A stretch of DNA of 59,652 nucleotides, from contig NZ_FUIC01000002.1 of the NCBI RefSeq assembly GCF_900163695.1, forward strand, positions 1 to 59,652, written 5' to 3'. Of the stretch, positions 33,378 to 42,907 are shown one piece after another. Below the pieces are notes generated by a model that was not told where the DNA came from, ran no database searches, and was given only the letters and a program-made list of their open reading frames with translations. This DNA comes from Gulosibacter sp. 10 (GTDB lineage Bacteria; Actinomycetota; Actinomycetes; Actinomycetales; Microbacteriaceae). The position numbers and the translations under genes are program-made. Position 1 is the stretch's first letter. The number at the start of each line of letters is the position of its first letter.

Positions 33378-34253
33378 GTGAGCGTGACCTTCACCGTCAC
33401 CCCGAAGACGCGTCTGCTGCGACCGCACGAGCCGATGACGGTGGGCGAGGCGCTGGCGCTCGGCCCCGAGGGACTGCGCCCCTTCCGCGTCGAGGAGGAG
33501 GCGCTGGCGGAGGCGCTGTCCTCCTCGCTGCGGGGAATGGTGCTGCACCTCGGCATCGAGGGGGTGAGCGGGCGCGGCTTCGAGCTCGCCTACGAGGACG
33601 GCGCCTACGCCGTGCGCGAGCTGACGCCGGCCACGCCGGCGGACTGGCGCATCGCGCTCGACTACCTCGCCGCGCTGGCGCGGCATGTCGATCGCGGGAT
33701 CGAATGCGAGAACGGCAGCCGCTGGAGCGCCGAGACCATCGCGGAGTTCGACTGGCGATCCGACATCGAGGGCGGGCTGCAGGTGCAGATCGGCAGGGAT
33801 CAGCGCCTCATCATGGAGGGGATGGTGCGGCCGGTGCACATCGCCGCGGGGACGCTGGCCTGGCTGCGGGCGCAGGACTCGCCCGCCGACGCGTTCGGGG
33901 CGCTGTTCGACGCGGTGCAGAGGGAGCCCGGATACGACGCCAAGCAGCAGATCGTGCAGGGGCCGGACGGGAGGATCGTGGGCATCTACGTGCTCCCCTC
34001 GTACTCGCGGACCGTGCTGCCGAAGGAGCCCTCGGTCGCCCCCGAGCTCGTGGGGACGGTCGATCCCGCGGCCGTCGCGGAATGGCGCCTGGCCCTCGTG
34101 GTGGGCGAGGCGGACGGGATGTCCCTGGCGGGCGAGGCGGTCTACGCCGAGGCGATCGCGCGCATCCCGGAGCGGCGTCGGCACGACCTCGACGCCAACG
34201 CCTTCGTCGTCGAGGAGCTGAGCGAGGACGAGATCCGCGCGATCGCGGGCTGA
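33378..34253 (+). CDS. Conserved hypothetical protein, possibly DUF4299-like
   Basis: A soluble acidic protein of 291 residues with no signal peptide, membrane helix or known catalytic motif. The opening VTFTVTPKTRLLRPHEPMTVGEALALGPEGLRPF recalls the DUF4299 family, but this is from memory and unsure. Regions of note are ELAYEDGAYAVRELTPATPADWRIALDYLAALARHV and SYSRTVLPKEP. GTG 33378 is preceded by GAGGACGG; a TAGGTT -10-like hexamer lies at 33311-33316. It is separated by 104 bases from the nucleoside operon and converges on the phosphomutase gene, six bases away, with no room for a terminator between them. Confidence 0.55.
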   Translation: MSVTFTVTPKTRLLRPHEPMTVGEALALGPEGLRPFRVEEEALAEALSSSLRGMVLHLGIEGVSGRGFELAYEDGAYAVRELTPATPADWRIALDYLAALARHVDRGIECENGSRWSAETIAEFDWRSDIEGGLQVQIGRDQRLIMEGMVRPVHIAAGTLAWLRAQDSPADAFGALFDAVQREPGYDAKQQIVQGPDGRIVGIYVLPSYSRTVLPKEPSVAPELVGTVDPAAVAEWRLALVVGEADGMSLAGEAVYAEAIARIPERRRHDLDANAFVVEELSEDEIRAIAG

Positions 34254-34259
34254 GGCGGC

Positions 34260-36023
34260 TCAGCCGCCCAGCAGGGCCCGCATCGCGGCCGCCGCGGCAT
34301 CCGCGCGCCCCGCGGCGGAGGCGCGCCGCTCCTCGGCCGTGCCCTCGGCGCTGTTCGCGTCGATGTACACCTTGATCTTCGGCTCGGTGCCCGAGGGGCG
34401 GATCATGATGCGGGTGCCGTCGGCGAGCCGGAGGCGGAGGATGTTCGCCGGCTGCTCCGTCGTCTCGAAGTCGGTGAACTCGGCGACCGGCACCGTTCCC
34501 ACGGCCGCGGGCGCCGCCTCGCGGAGCCCGGCCATGACGCGCGGCAGCTCGGCCGGGTCGGCGTAGCGCAGCGCCACCTGCCGCGACTCGAAGGCCCCGA
34601 ACTCGTCGGCGAAGGCGTCGTCGAGATCGATCAGGGTGCGCCCCTCCGCGGCCTGCGCGTAGGCGAGCTCGAGGATCGCGAGGGCGGCCGAGACGCCGTC
34701 CTTGTCCCGCACCGTGCCGGGGTTGACGAGGTATCCGAGCGCCTCCTCGTAGCCGTAGAGGATGCCGGGCGCGCGCGAGATCCACTTGAAGCCGGTCTGG
34801 GTCTCCGCGTAGCCGAGCCCGTATCGCTCCGCGACGCGGCTCAGCGCGGGGGAGGAGACGAGCGAGGTCGCGAGCGAGCCCTGCGCGCCCGCCGCGGCGG
34901 CGGCCTTCGCGGCCCGCCACCCGAGCATCCGGCCGATCTCGTTGCCGCCGAACAGCCGCCAGGTCGGCCGGCCCTCGGCGTCGGCGCCCGAGCGGGCCGC
35001 GACCGCGAGCCGGTCGGCGTCGGGGTCGTGCGCGAGGATGAGGTCGGCGTCCGCCTCGGCCGCCGTGGCGTAGGCGAGGTCGAGGGCCCCGGGCTCCTCG
35101 GGGTTGGGGAAGTCGACGGTGGGGAACCCGCCGTCGGGCCGCACCTGCGAAGGCACCGCGGCGGGCAGCGGGATGCCGCAGGCCTCGAGCACGCGGGAGA
35201 AGGTCTCGTGGCCGACGCCGTGCAGCGGGGTGTACGCGACCCGGAGCGGCGCGAGGCCGTCCGTCCCGCCGCCGAAGACCGCGGCCGTCTCGCGCACGTA
35301 CGCGTCGACGAGCGACTCGGGCGCGATGGCGTAGTCCTCGGAGCGCGGCAGGTCGGGCACGCGCCGGCGCTGCGCGACGCGGTCGATGGCGGCGGCGATG
35401 GCAGTGTCGGCGGGCGGCACGATCTGCGATCCCGCATCCGCGCCGCCGAGGTAGACCTTGTAGCCGTTGTCCCACTTGGGGTTGTGCGAGGCCGTCACCA
35501 TCACGCCGGCCGAGGCGTCGAGGAACCGCACCGCGAACGCGAGCACGGGGGTCGGCAGGGGCCGGGGGAGGAGCGTGGCGTCGACGCCCGCGGCCTGCAT
35601 GAGCTCGGCGGTGTCGCGCGCGTAGACGTCGGAGTTGATGCGGGCGTCGTAGCCGATCGCGATGCTGGGCCGCTCGCCCGTGGTCTCCGCCTGCGCGAGC
35701 AGGTAGTCCGCGAGCCCGCGGGCGGCCTGCGCGACCGTCACGCGGTTCATCCGGTTGGGGCCGGCGGCCTGGCGCCCGCGGAGGCCGGCGGTGCCGAAGG
35801 AGAGGCGCGCGGTGAAACGGTCGCGCAGCTCGCGCCAGGCGGCGGCGCGGTCGCCGGCGTCGGTCTCGGCGAGCTGCTCGCCGGGGGCGCAGACCTCGCC
35901 GGCGGCGGCGAGCAGCGCCTCGAGCTCGGCGCGGGTGGTCGGGTCGGGGTCCTGCGCGAGCCAGGACTCCGCGGCGCTGCGGATCGCGACCTGGGCCTCG
36001 CGGGCGATCGGGAGGGGGGTCAT
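34260..36023 (-). CDS. Phosphohexomutase/phosphopentomutase-type alpha-D-phosphosugar mutase
   Basis: Phosphoglucomutase/phosphomannomutase superfamily enzyme of 587 residues, the long PGM2-like class. Marks: FGTAGLRG near 77-83, phosphoserine Ser179 in [15 protein letters not shown], magnesium loop DPDADRLAV, substrate loop GYEEALGY, and phosphate-binding [15 protein letters not shown]2-type enzymes can act on ribose 1-phosphate as well as hexose phosphates. The stop-start overlap with the purine nucleoside phosphorylase gene (ATGA) makes phosphopentomutase activity on ribose or deoxyribose 1-phosphate a reasonable inference; phosphomannomutase for the GDP-mannose pathway is the other candidate. 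Confidence 0.85.
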   Translation of the reverse strand: MTPLPIAREAQVAIRSAAESWLAQDPDPTTRAELEALLAAAGEVCAPGEQLAETDAGDRAAAWRELRDRFTARLSFGTAGLRGRQAAGPNRMNRVTVAQAARGLADYLLAQAETTGERPSIAIGYDARINSDVYARDTAELMQAAGVDATLLPRPLPTPVLAFAVRFLDASAGVMVTASHNPKWDNGYKVYLGGADAGSQIVPPADTAIAAAIDRVAQRRRVPDLPRSEDYAIAPESLVDAYVRETAAVFGGGTDGLAPLRVAYTPLHGVGHETFSRVLEACGIPLPAAVPSQVRPDGGFPTVDFPNPEEPGALDLAYATAAEADADLILAHDPDADRLAVAARSGADAEGRPTWRLFGGNEIGRMLGWRAAKAAAAAGAQGSLATSLVSSPALSRVAERYGLGYAETQTGFKWISRAPGILYGYEEALGYLVNPGTVRDKDGVSAALAILELAYAQAAEGRTLIDLDDAFADEFGAFESRQVALRYADPAELPRVMAGLREAAPAAVGTVPVAEFTDFETTEQPANILRLRLADGTRIMIRPSGTEPKIKVYIDANSAEGTAEERRASAAGRADAAAAAMRALLGG

Positions 36024-36895
36024 GCCACCGGCTCCCCGTCCGCATCCGTCTCGGCGATGCGCGCCACCACCCGAGCGAGCAGCTCGGCGAGGTGCGCCTC
36101 GGCGGCCTTGCCCGCCTCGATCACCTCGGCGTGGCTGAGGGGGGTGGGGGAGATTCCGGCGGCGGCGTTGGTGATCAGCGAGAAGCCGAGCACCTCCATG
36201 CCCGCCTCGCGGGCGGCGATCGCCTCGAGGGCCGTGGACATGCCCACGATGTCGCCGCCGATGGCGCCGGCCATGCGCACCTCCGCGGGCGTCTCGTAGT
36301 GCGGCCCGCGGAACTGCACGTACACGCCCTCGTCGAGCGGGTCGAGCTCGCGCACGAGCGCGCGCAGCCGCGAGGAGTAGAGGTCGGTGAGGTCCACGAA
36401 CGTGGCGCCCTCGAGCGGCGAGGCGGCGGTGAGGTTGATGTGGTCGCTGATGAGCACGGGGGTGCCGGGCGCCCAGTCGGGGTCGAGGCCCCCCGCGCCG
36501 TTGGTGAGCACCATGATCCGCGCGCCCGCGGCCGCGGCGGTGCGGACCGAGTGGACGACGCGGCGCACGCCGTGGCCCTCGTAGAAGTGCGTGCGCGCGC
36601 CGATGACGAGCGCGTGCGCGCCCGAGGGCAGGCGCAGCGAGCGGATGCTGCCGGTGTGGCCGGTGAGCGCGGGCTTCGAGAAGCCGGGCACCTCCTCGGC
36701 GGGGAACTCGGCGACGAGCTCGCCGATGGACTCGGCGGCGCGGCCCCAGCCGGAGCCGAGGGTGAGGGCGATGTCGTGCCGTGCGACGCCCGTGCGGTCG
36801 GCGATGACCTGGGCTGCACGGGCGGCGACCTCGGCGGGTACTGCCCCCGGTGCGTCGAGCGGATGCACGGATTCGATGGAGTGCGGTTCAGCCAT
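36020..36895 (-). CDS. Purine-nucleoside phosphorylase (trimeric type)
   Basis: Splits inosine and guanosine nucleosides to base and (deoxy)ribose 1-phosphate. The protein of 291 residues has [16 protein letters not shown], phosphate-site [34 protein letters not shown] and [11 protein letters not shown]; the Asn in the last motif is associated with 6-oxopurine specificity. ATG 36895 lacks a ribosome site, but TACGCT on the minus strand (36907-36902) lies six bases before it, suggesting a leaderless transcript. It complements the adenosine deaminase at 32 kb: adenosine to inosine to hypoxanthine. Confidence 0.9.
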   Translation of the reverse strand: MAEPHSIESVHPLDAPGAVPAEVAARAAQVIADRTGVARHDIALTLGSGWGRAAESIGELVAEFPAEEVPGFSKPALTGHTGSIRSLRLPSGAHALVIGARTHFYEGHGVRRVVHSVRTAAAAGARIMVLTNGAGGLDPDWAPGTPVLISDHINLTAASPLEGATFVDLTDLYSSRLRALVRELDPLDEGVYVQFRGPHYETPAEVRMAGAIGGDIVGMSTALEAIAAREAGMEVLGFSLITNAAAGISPTPLSHAEVIEAGKAAEAHLAELLARVVARIAETDADGEPVA

Positions 36896-36955
36896 GGACA
36901 CAGCGTAGGTCACCGTGCTCCGAACCGTGCTCCGAGGCGTGGCAAGATTGTGGGC

Positions 36956-38389
36956 ATGGCTGCACAGAACACCGATAAACACCGCATCGTCGTCATCGGC
37001 GGCGGGCCGGGCGGATACGAGGCGGCCCTCGCGGGCGCGCAGCTCGGCGCCGATGTGACGCTCATCGAGCGCACCGGGCTGGGCGGCTCGGCGGTCCTCA
37101 CCGACGTGGTGCCCTCGAAGGCGCTCATCGCCTCGGCGGAGGCCGCGGTCGCGATCCAGGAGGCCGACGAGCTCGGCCTCCAGTTCTTCGTGCGCGACGA
37201 CCACGAGCATCCCCGCGGCCCCGAGGTCGCGGTGAACCTCGGCAAGCTCAACCAGCGGCTGCTGCGCCTCGCGCAGAACCAGTCGGACGACCTGCGCCGC
37301 AACCTCAAGGACAACGGCGTGCGGATCATCGAGGGCAATGGCCGCATCGACGCCGATGGCGAGGTGTCGATCACCGCGGGCGCGGGCGGGCAGGAGTTCG
37401 ACCGGGTCGAGTACGACTCGCTCGTGCTCGCGGTGGGGGCGAGCCCCCGCGAGCTCGAGTCGGCGAAGCCGGACGGCGAGCGCATCCTCACGTGGAAGCA
37501 GCTCTACAACCTCGAGACCCTGCCCGAGCACCTCGTCGTGGTCGGCTCCGGCGTGACCGGCGCCGAGTTCGCCTCCGCCTACAACGCCCTCGGCGTCGAG
37601 GTCACGCTCATCTCGAGCCGCGACCGCGTGCTCCCGGGCGAGGACGCGGACGCGGCCGACGTGATCGAGGAGGTCTTCACGCGCAACGGCATGAACGTGC
37701 TCTCGAAGCGGCGGGCCGAGTCCGCCGTGCGGGAGGGCGACGAGGTGGTCGTGACGCTCTCGGACGGCACCGAGGTGCGCGGCTCGCACTGCCTCATGGC
37801 GGTCGGGTCCATCCCGAACACCGCGGACCTCGGGCTCGAGGAGATCGGCGTGAAGACCACGGGCTCCGGCCACATCGTGGTGAACCGCGTGGCCCGCACC
37901 TCGCTGCCCAACGTCTACGCGGCGGGCGACTGCAGCGACTTCCTGCCCCTCGCCTCCGTGGCCTCCACGCAGGGCCGCACCGCGGTGTTCCACGCGCTCG
38001 GCGACGAGGTGCGCCCGATCATCCGCCGCAACGTGGCCTCGAACGTCTTCACCTACCCCGAGATCGCGACGGTCGGCTGGCAGGAGGTCGAGGTGCGCGA
38101 GGGGCTGCGCAGCGGCCGCGTGTACAAGCTCGACCTCGCCCAGAACCCGCGGGCCAAGATGCAGGGGTTCCGCGACGGCTTCGTGAAGCTCATGATCGGC
38201 AACAACCTCGGCACGATCATCGGCGGCGTCATCGTGGCCCCGCGCGCCTCGGAGCTCGTGCTCGCGCTGTCGATCGCGATCGAGCAGCGGCTGACGGTGG
38301 ACGAGTTCGCCTCCTCGTGGGCCGCGTACCCGTCGCTGTCGACCTCCGTCGTCGACGCGGCGCGGGCGATGCACCGCCCGGTCGGGTAG
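36956..38389 (+). CDS. lpdA: NAD(P)H-quinone dehydrogenase, LpdA type (cysteine-less)
   Basis: Flavoprotein of the dihydrolipoamide-dehydrogenase fold, 477 residues: [17 protein letters not shown] for [37 protein letters not shown] for NAD(P)[10 protein letters not shown], and a C-terminal dimerisation domain. The redox-active CxxxxC pair is absent: [13 protein letters not shown] has Ala46 and Val51 where lipoamide dehydrogenases have Cys. This matches mycobacterial LpdA (Rv3303c), a quinone reductase rather than a lipoamide dehydrogenase. The start ATG 36956 is divergent from the phosphorylase gene and has no clear ribosome site, so a leaderless message is possible. Confidence 0.87.
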   Translation: MAAQNTDKHRIVVIGGGPGGYEAALAGAQLGADVTLIERTGLGGSAVLTDVVPSKALIASAEAAVAIQEADELGLQFFVRDDHEHPRGPEVAVNLGKLNQRLLRLAQNQSDDLRRNLKDNGVRIIEGNGRIDADGEVSITAGAGGQEFDRVEYDSLVLAVGASPRELESAKPDGERILTWKQLYNLETLPEHLVVVGSGVTGAEFASAYNALGVEVTLISSRDRVLPGEDADAADVIEEVFTRNGMNVLSKRRAESAVREGDEVVVTLSDGTEVRGSHCLMAVGSIPNTADLGLEEIGVKTTGSGHIVVNRVARTSLPNVYAAGDCSDFLPLASVASTQGRTAVFHALGDEVRPIIRRNVASNVFTYPEIATVGWQEVEVREGLRSGRVYKLDLAQNPRAKMQGFRDGFVKLMIGNNLGTIIGGVIVAPRASELVLALSIAIEQRLTVDEFASSWAAYPSLSTSVVDAARAMHRPVG

Positions 38390-38405
38390 CGCTTCCGCGC
38401 CTCCT

Positions 38406-38467
38406 CCGAATCCCGGCGGGCGCCGGCCGGCCGGCGAGGGCCGGGCCGGCGGCCGCCAGGATTCCGG
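38406..38467. terminator. REP-like hairpin, copy 2, between convergent lpdA and SDR genes
   Basis: CCGAATCCCGGCGG (38406-38419) pairs with CCGCCAGGATTCCGG (38453-38467) with one mismatch and one bulge; the G/C-rich centre folds further. Likely a bidirectional terminator, and related in sequence to hairpins at 18171, 57042 and 59222. Confidence 0.6.
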
Positions 38468-38479
38468 GGAGCGTGCGGG

Positions 38480-39247
38480 TCAGCCGGCGGACCAGCCGCC
38501 GTCGCTCGGGATGATCGCGCCGTTGACGTTGATCGACTCGTCCGCGAGCAGGAACACGATGAGCGCCGCGAGCTCGTCGGGCTTCGCGTTGCGCAGCGCC
38601 GTCTGGTGCACCGGTCCGATCGCGGCCATGCCCGCCTGATCGATCTTCGTCTGGTCGATCGAGCTCATGATGTTCGTCTCCACGCCGCCGGGCAGCACCG
38701 CGTTGCTGCGCACGCCCCGCTTGGCGTAGGTGTAGGCGGTGTTCCGCGTGAGCCCGACGACGCCGTGCTTCGAGGCGGTGTACGCGGCGCCGGCTGCGGC
38801 CCCGCGGATGCCGGCCTCGGAGGCGATGTTCACGATCGAGCCCGAGCCCGCCTCGAGCAGGTGCGGGAGCACCGCGCGCACGAGCAGGAAGGGCGCGGTG
38901 AGGTTCACCCGCAGGCAGCGCTCCCAGGTCGCGTCGTCGGTCTCGCCCGCACCCGCGAACACGTCCATGACGCCCGCGTTGTTGACGAGGCCGCCGATGC
39001 GCCCGCGCGAGGCGGCCTCGTCGACGAGCTTCGCGACCACGTCGCCGTCCGAGATGTCGCCGACCGAGGCGGATGCGCTCCCGCCCGCCTCGGCGATCAG
39101 CTCGACGGTCTCGTTCGCGGCGGCCTCGTCGAGCTCGGCGACGACGACGTGGGCGCCCGCGGCCGCGGTCTGCAGCGCCGTGGCCCGGCCGATGCCCGAG
39201 CCCGCTCCCGTGATGATGACGACTCGATCGTGCAGTGTCGGCGACAT
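38480..39247 (-). CDS. Short-chain dehydrogenase/reductase
   Basis: Classical SDR of 255 residues, NAD(P)-dependent. Marks: cofactor-binding VVIITGAGSGIGRATAL, NNAGV, catalytic Ser in VNIASEAG, YTASK catalytic pair, and the PGGVETNIMSS segment; it closes with INVNGAIIPSDGGWSAG. ATG 39247 follows a strong AAGGAGG. It is transcribed about 100 bases downstream of a class III aminotransferase on the same strand, so the two may act on one amine or amino-alcohol substrate; the substrate is not readable from sequence. Confidence 0.85.
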   Translation of the reverse strand: MSPTLHDRVVIITGAGSGIGRATALQTAAAGAHVVVAELDEAAANETVELIAEAGGSASASVGDISDGDVVAKLVDEAASRGRIGGLVNNAGVMDVFAGAGETDDATWERCLRVNLTAPFLLVRAVLPHLLEAGSGSIVNIASEAGIRGAAAGAAYTASKHGVVGLTRNTAYTYAKRGVRSNAVLPGGVETNIMSSIDQTKIDQAGMAAIGPVHQTALRNAKPDELAALIVFLLADESINVNGAIIPSDGGWSAG

Positions 39248-39346
39248 GTGGTCCTCCTTCGGACGTGTTCGGCAGAGATGTTCTCCTGACGTCGAAATTA
39301 CGCCCCGGAGTTGAGCCGCCGCCGATACCGCTCCGGCGAAAACCTG

Positions 39347-40729
39347 CTACGCGCGCAGCGCCGCGGCGAGCTCGTCGAAGGCGCTCACGTATGCGTCGAT
39401 CGCCGCGTCGTCGTGGGTCACCGAGAGCGTCCACTCCTCCTCGCGCCCCGGCGTCATGAACACGCCGCGGTTCATGTTGAACAGCCACGCGAGATCGGCC
39501 AGCGGGCCGGCGTTCGCCTGATTCGCCCAGTAGGACTCGTAGTCCACCACCTTCGCATCGGAGAACACGACGCAGCCCTTCGAGCCGATGCCCACCGTGT
39601 AGGCGGCGAGGTCGTAGCGGCGGATGACGTCGTCGCAGCCCGCGAGGATGCGGTCGTTCAGGCGCGCGAGGTGCGCGTAGGCCTCGTCGGTCATCACCTC
39701 GAGCAGGGAGGCGCGGGCCGCCGCGAGCGTGAGCGGGTTCCCGTTGTACGTGCCGACCTGGTAGACGGTGCCGTCCTCGACGATCCGCGAGATCTCCTCG
39801 GTCATGCCGATCGCGCCCGCGGGCAGGCCCCCGCCGAGGGCCTTCGCGAGCGTCACCATGTCCGGCAGCACGCCGAAGCGCTCGACGGCGCCGCCGGCGG
39901 CGATGCAGATGCCGGTCTTCACCTCGTCGAAGATGAGCACGATGCCGTGCCGCTCGGTGATCTCCCGCACGCGCTCGAGGTAGCCGGGCTCGGGCAGCAC
40001 GACGCCGAGGTTCATCATCGCGGCCTCCATGATCACGCAGGCCGGCTTGCGGTCCTCGGCGATGAGCGACTCGATGCGCGCCGCCATCGCATCCGCGTCG
40101 TTGAAGGGCACCGCCACCGTCATGTCGACGACCGACTGGGGGATGCCGCCGCCGTAGGAGATCGAGGCGTAGTGCTCGCGCGGGCCGCGATCCGCGGCCT
40201 CGACGGCGCCGATGTCCACCATGACGGCGTCGTGGTGGCCGTGGTAGGAGCCGAAGATCTTCATCACGGTGTCGCGGCCGGTGAGGGCGCGGGCGATGCG
40301 GATCGCATCCATCGTCGACTCGGAGCCGGAGTTCGTGTAGCGCCACTTCGGCAGGCGGAATCGGCGGGCGAGCTCGTCGCCCACCACGATCGCGTCCTCG
40401 GTGGGTGCGGCGAAGTGCGTGCCGAGCGGATAGCGCTCGGCCACGGCGCGGCCGATCGCGGGATGCGCGTGGCCCTGCACCATCGAGCCGAAGCCGTTGT
40501 GGAAGTCGTAGTACTCGTTGCCGTCCACGTCCCGGATCCTCGGTCCGGAGCCGCCCTCCACGTAGATGGGCCAGGGGTCGTGCACCTGGTACGAGGACGC
40601 CACACCGCCGGAGAGGTGGCGGGAGGCGTCGGCGTAGAACTCCTTGGAGCGCTGCGTGCTCGCGTCGAGCCGCTCGGCCTCGATGTCGATGAGCTCGGCG
40701 ATGCGGTCGTGATCGATTGGCGTACCCAT
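39347..40729 (-). CDS. Class III PLP-dependent aminotransferase, glutamate-1-semialdehyde-mutase-like
   Basis: PLP enzyme of 460 residues. Marks: GSGPRIRDVDGNEYYDFHNGFG, HPAIGRAV, TNSGSESTMDAIRIARALTG, FGSYHGHHDAV, cofactor Asp in LIFDEVKTG, PLP Lys in TLAKALGGGLPAGA, and QVGTYNGNPLT. These fit the HemL-like branch, but length, the absence of other haem genes and the SDR partner suggest a catabolic or biosynthetic transaminase rather than HemL. The ATG has only a weak GAG upstream. A hairpin separates it from the carboxylase gene. Confidence 0.8.
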   Translation of the reverse strand: MGTPIDHDRIAELIDIEAERLDASTQRSKEFYADASRHLSGGVASSYQVHDPWPIYVEGGSGPRIRDVDGNEYYDFHNGFGSMVQGHAHPAIGRAVAERYPLGTHFAAPTEDAIVVGDELARRFRLPKWRYTNSGSESTMDAIRIARALTGRDTVMKIFGSYHGHHDAVMVDIGAVEAADRGPREHYASISYGGGIPQSVVDMTVAVPFNDADAMAARIESLIAEDRKPACVIMEAAMMNLGVVLPEPGYLERVREITERHGIVLIFDEVKTGICIAAGGAVERFGVLPDMVTLAKALGGGLPAGAIGMTEEISRIVEDGTVYQVGTYNGNPLTLAAARASLLEVMTDEAYAHLARLNDRILAGCDDVIRRYDLAAYTVGIGSKGCVVFSDAKVVDYESYWANQANAGPLADLAWLFNMNRGVFMTPGREEEWTLSVTHDDAAIDAYVSAFDELAAALRA

Positions 40730-40819
40730 GGGGGACTCGCGTTTCCGGTCGGCCTGGCACCCGTTGATGTGCGTTCGGAAGAGGGGCGGCGCTCGCGAAC
40801 CGGCCTGGCGTTGACGGCG

Positions 40820-40868
40820 CTGTGCCCGTGTCCGGATCGCCCCGGCGGGGCTCCGGTCACGGGCACAG
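40820..40868. terminator. Terminator-like hairpin after the carboxylase alpha gene
   Basis: CTGTGCCCGTGTCCGG pairs with CCGGTCACGGGCACAG with one mismatch; a nested CCCCGG/CGGGG stem fills the loop. It lies just past the end of the minus-strand carboxylase gene and before the aminotransferase start. No strong T run. Confidence 0.62.
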
Positions 40869-40887
40869 TCTAAATGAACGGGATGAA

Positions 40888-42669
40888 TTATTCGTCGATG
40901 ATCTCCAGCAGCAGGGTGCCGGCCGAGACGGTGTCGCCGGGCGCGCCCGAGACGCCGCCGATCACGCCATCCTTGTGCGCCGCGAGCGGCTGCTCCATCT
41001 TCATCGCCTCGAGCACGCACACGAGATCGCCCTTGACGACCTTCTGCCCCTCCTCGACGGCGAACTTCACGATCGTCGCCTGCATGGGGGCGATGACGCC
41101 GGCCCCGGAGTCGGTCGCGACCTCGCCGCGGCTCCGCCGGCGCGGCGCGTGGCCGGCCATGTTGCGGCCGACGCCGCCGTGCTCGAGGCCCGCCGAGACG
41201 ACGAGGCGCTCCGGGAGCGAGACCTCGATGCGCTTGTCGTTGACCTCGACGACGACCTCGCGGCGCGAGTCCTCCGCCTCGAGCGCCTCCGGCTCGCCGT
41301 CCCACGGCTCGAGCGTGTTCTCGTACTCGGTCTCGATCCAGCGGGTGAAGACGTCGAAGGAGCCTCGCTCGGCGGTGAAGGCCGGCTGGCGGACGACGTC
41401 GCGGTGGAAGGGGATGACGGTGGGCATGCCGGCGACCTCGAACTCGTCGAGCGCGCGGCGGGCCCGGTCGAGGGCCTCCTCGCGGGTGGCCCCGGTGACG
41501 ATGAGCTTCGCGAGCAGCGAGTCGAACGCGCCCGAGACGACGTCGCCCCGGCGCACGCCCGCGTCGACGCGGACGCCGGGGCCGGTGGGGATCTCGAAGG
41601 TCTTGATCTTGCCGGGGGCGGGGAGGAAGCCGCGGCCCGGGTCCTCGCCGTTGATGCGGAACTCGAAGGAGTGGCCGGTGTTCTCGGGGTCGTCGTAGCC
41701 GAGCTCCTGCCCCTCCGCGAGGCGGAACTGCTCGCGTACGAGGTCGAGGCCGGTGACCTCCTCCGAGACGGGGTGCTCGACCTGCAGGCGCGTGTTCACC
41801 TCGAGGAAGGCGACGGTGCCGTCCACGGCGATGAGGAACTCGCAGGTGCCCGCGCCCACGTAGCCGACGTGCTTGAGGATGGCCTTGGACGCGCGGTACA
41901 TCTCCTCGCGCTGCGCGTCGGTGATGTGCGGCGCGGGGGCCTCCTCGACGAGCTTCTGGTTGCGGCGCTGCAGCGAGCAGTCGCGCGTCGAGACGACCAC
42001 GACGTTGCCGTGCGCGTCGGCGAGGCACTGGGTCTCGACGTGGCGCGGGCGGTCGAGGAACTTCTCGACGAAGCACTCGCCCCGCCCGAAGGCCGCGATG
42101 GCCTCGCGGGTGGCGGAATCGAAGGCGTCCTCCACCTCGCCCTCCTCGCGCACGACCTTGAGGCCGCGCCCGCCGCCGCCGTAGGCGGCCTTGATCGCGA
42201 CGGGGTAGCCGTGCTCGGCGGTGAACTCGAACACCTCCGCGGCGCCGGAGACGGGCTCGAGCGTGCCGGGGGCGAGGGGCGCGCCGACCTGCTCGGCCAC
42301 GTGGCGGGCGGTCACCTTGTCGCCGAGGGCCTCGATGGCCTCGGGCGAGGGGCCGATCCAGATGAGCCCAGCGTCCTGCACCGCGCGGGCGAAGTCCGCG
42401 TTCTCGGCGAGGAAGCCGTAGCCGGGGTGCACCGCGTTGGCGCCCGAGCGGCGGGCCACCGAGAGCAGCTTCTCGATGACTAGGTAGGTCTCGGCGCTGG
42501 TCGCGCCGCGCAGCGCATAGCTCTCGTCGGCCAGCCGCGCGTGCGGGGCGTCGCGGTCCTGGTCCGCGTACACCGCCACCGAGGGGATCCCCGCATCGCG
42601 CGCGGCGCGGATGATGCGGACGGCGATTTCGCCGCGGTTGGCGATGAGCAGCTTTTCGATGCGAGGCAT
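40888..42669 (-). CDS. accA3: Acyl-CoA carboxylase alpha chain (biotin carboxylase + biotin carrier)
   Basis: Carboxylates biotin with ATP and bicarbonate and carries it to the beta chain; fused AccC-AccB form of 593 residues found in Actinobacteria (AccA3-like; the symbol is by analogy). Marks: [31 protein letters not shown]-grasp [47 protein letters not shown], and C-terminal biotinyl Lys in [11 protein letters not shown]. On the minus strand TAAGCT lies eight bases before the ATG, with AGGGA between, so the leader is very short. The beta and epsilon chains and biotin ligase lie at 51-54 kb. Confidence 0.93.
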   Translation of the reverse strand: MPRIEKLLIANRGEIAVRIIRAARDAGIPSVAVYADQDRDAPHARLADESYALRGATSAETYLVIEKLLSVARRSGANAVHPGYGFLAENADFARAVQDAGLIWIGPSPEAIEALGDKVTARHVAEQVGAPLAPGTLEPVSGAAEVFEFTAEHGYPVAIKAAYGGGGRGLKVVREEGEVEDAFDSATREAIAAFGRGECFVEKFLDRPRHVETQCLADAHGNVVVVSTRDCSLQRRNQKLVEEAPAPHITDAQREEMYRASKAILKHVGYVGAGTCEFLIAVDGTVAFLEVNTRLQVEHPVSEEVTGLDLVREQFRLAEGQELGYDDPENTGHSFEFRINGEDPGRGFLPAPGKIKTFEIPTGPGVRVDAGVRRGDVVSGAFDSLLAKLIVTGATREEALDRARRALDEFEVAGMPTVIPFHRDVVRQPAFTAERGSFDVFTRWIETEYENTLEPWDGEPEALEAEDSRREVVVEVNDKRIEVSLPERLVVSAGLEHGGVGRNMAGHAPRRRSRGEVATDSGAGVIAPMQATIVKFAVEEGQKVVKGDLVCVLEAMKMEQPLAAHKDGVIGGVSGAPGDTVSAGTLLLEIIDE

Positions 42670-42907
42670 AGTTCCCTAGCTTATGGTGAATCGGCGATCG
42701 GGGCTTGGCGGGTGTCCACAATGTTGATTCGGGTTTCGCTGGCGATATCCGACCAAACGGCCGAGCCCACACCCTAACCGACGGCCGCGCCGCAACCGCG
42801 CAAGAGTCCGACGAAAGTAGCATTTCGCAGATGGTTCGGGCATGAGAAGATGGCGAGCTGCTCGCATCCGGGCAGACAACGCGACGAGACTCAGAAGGAC
42901 TTCGCGC

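Noticed and set aside
36956-38389. True dihydrolipoamide dehydrogenase
   Set aside because: The disulfide Cys pair is missing (Ala46, Val51), so it cannot do the lipoamide reaction; LpdA-type quinone reductase fits.
39347-40729. hemL (glutamate-1-semialdehyde aminomutase)
   Set aside because: Similar fold and motifs, but slightly long, partnered with an SDR and with no other haem gene; kept as a general class III aminotransferase.
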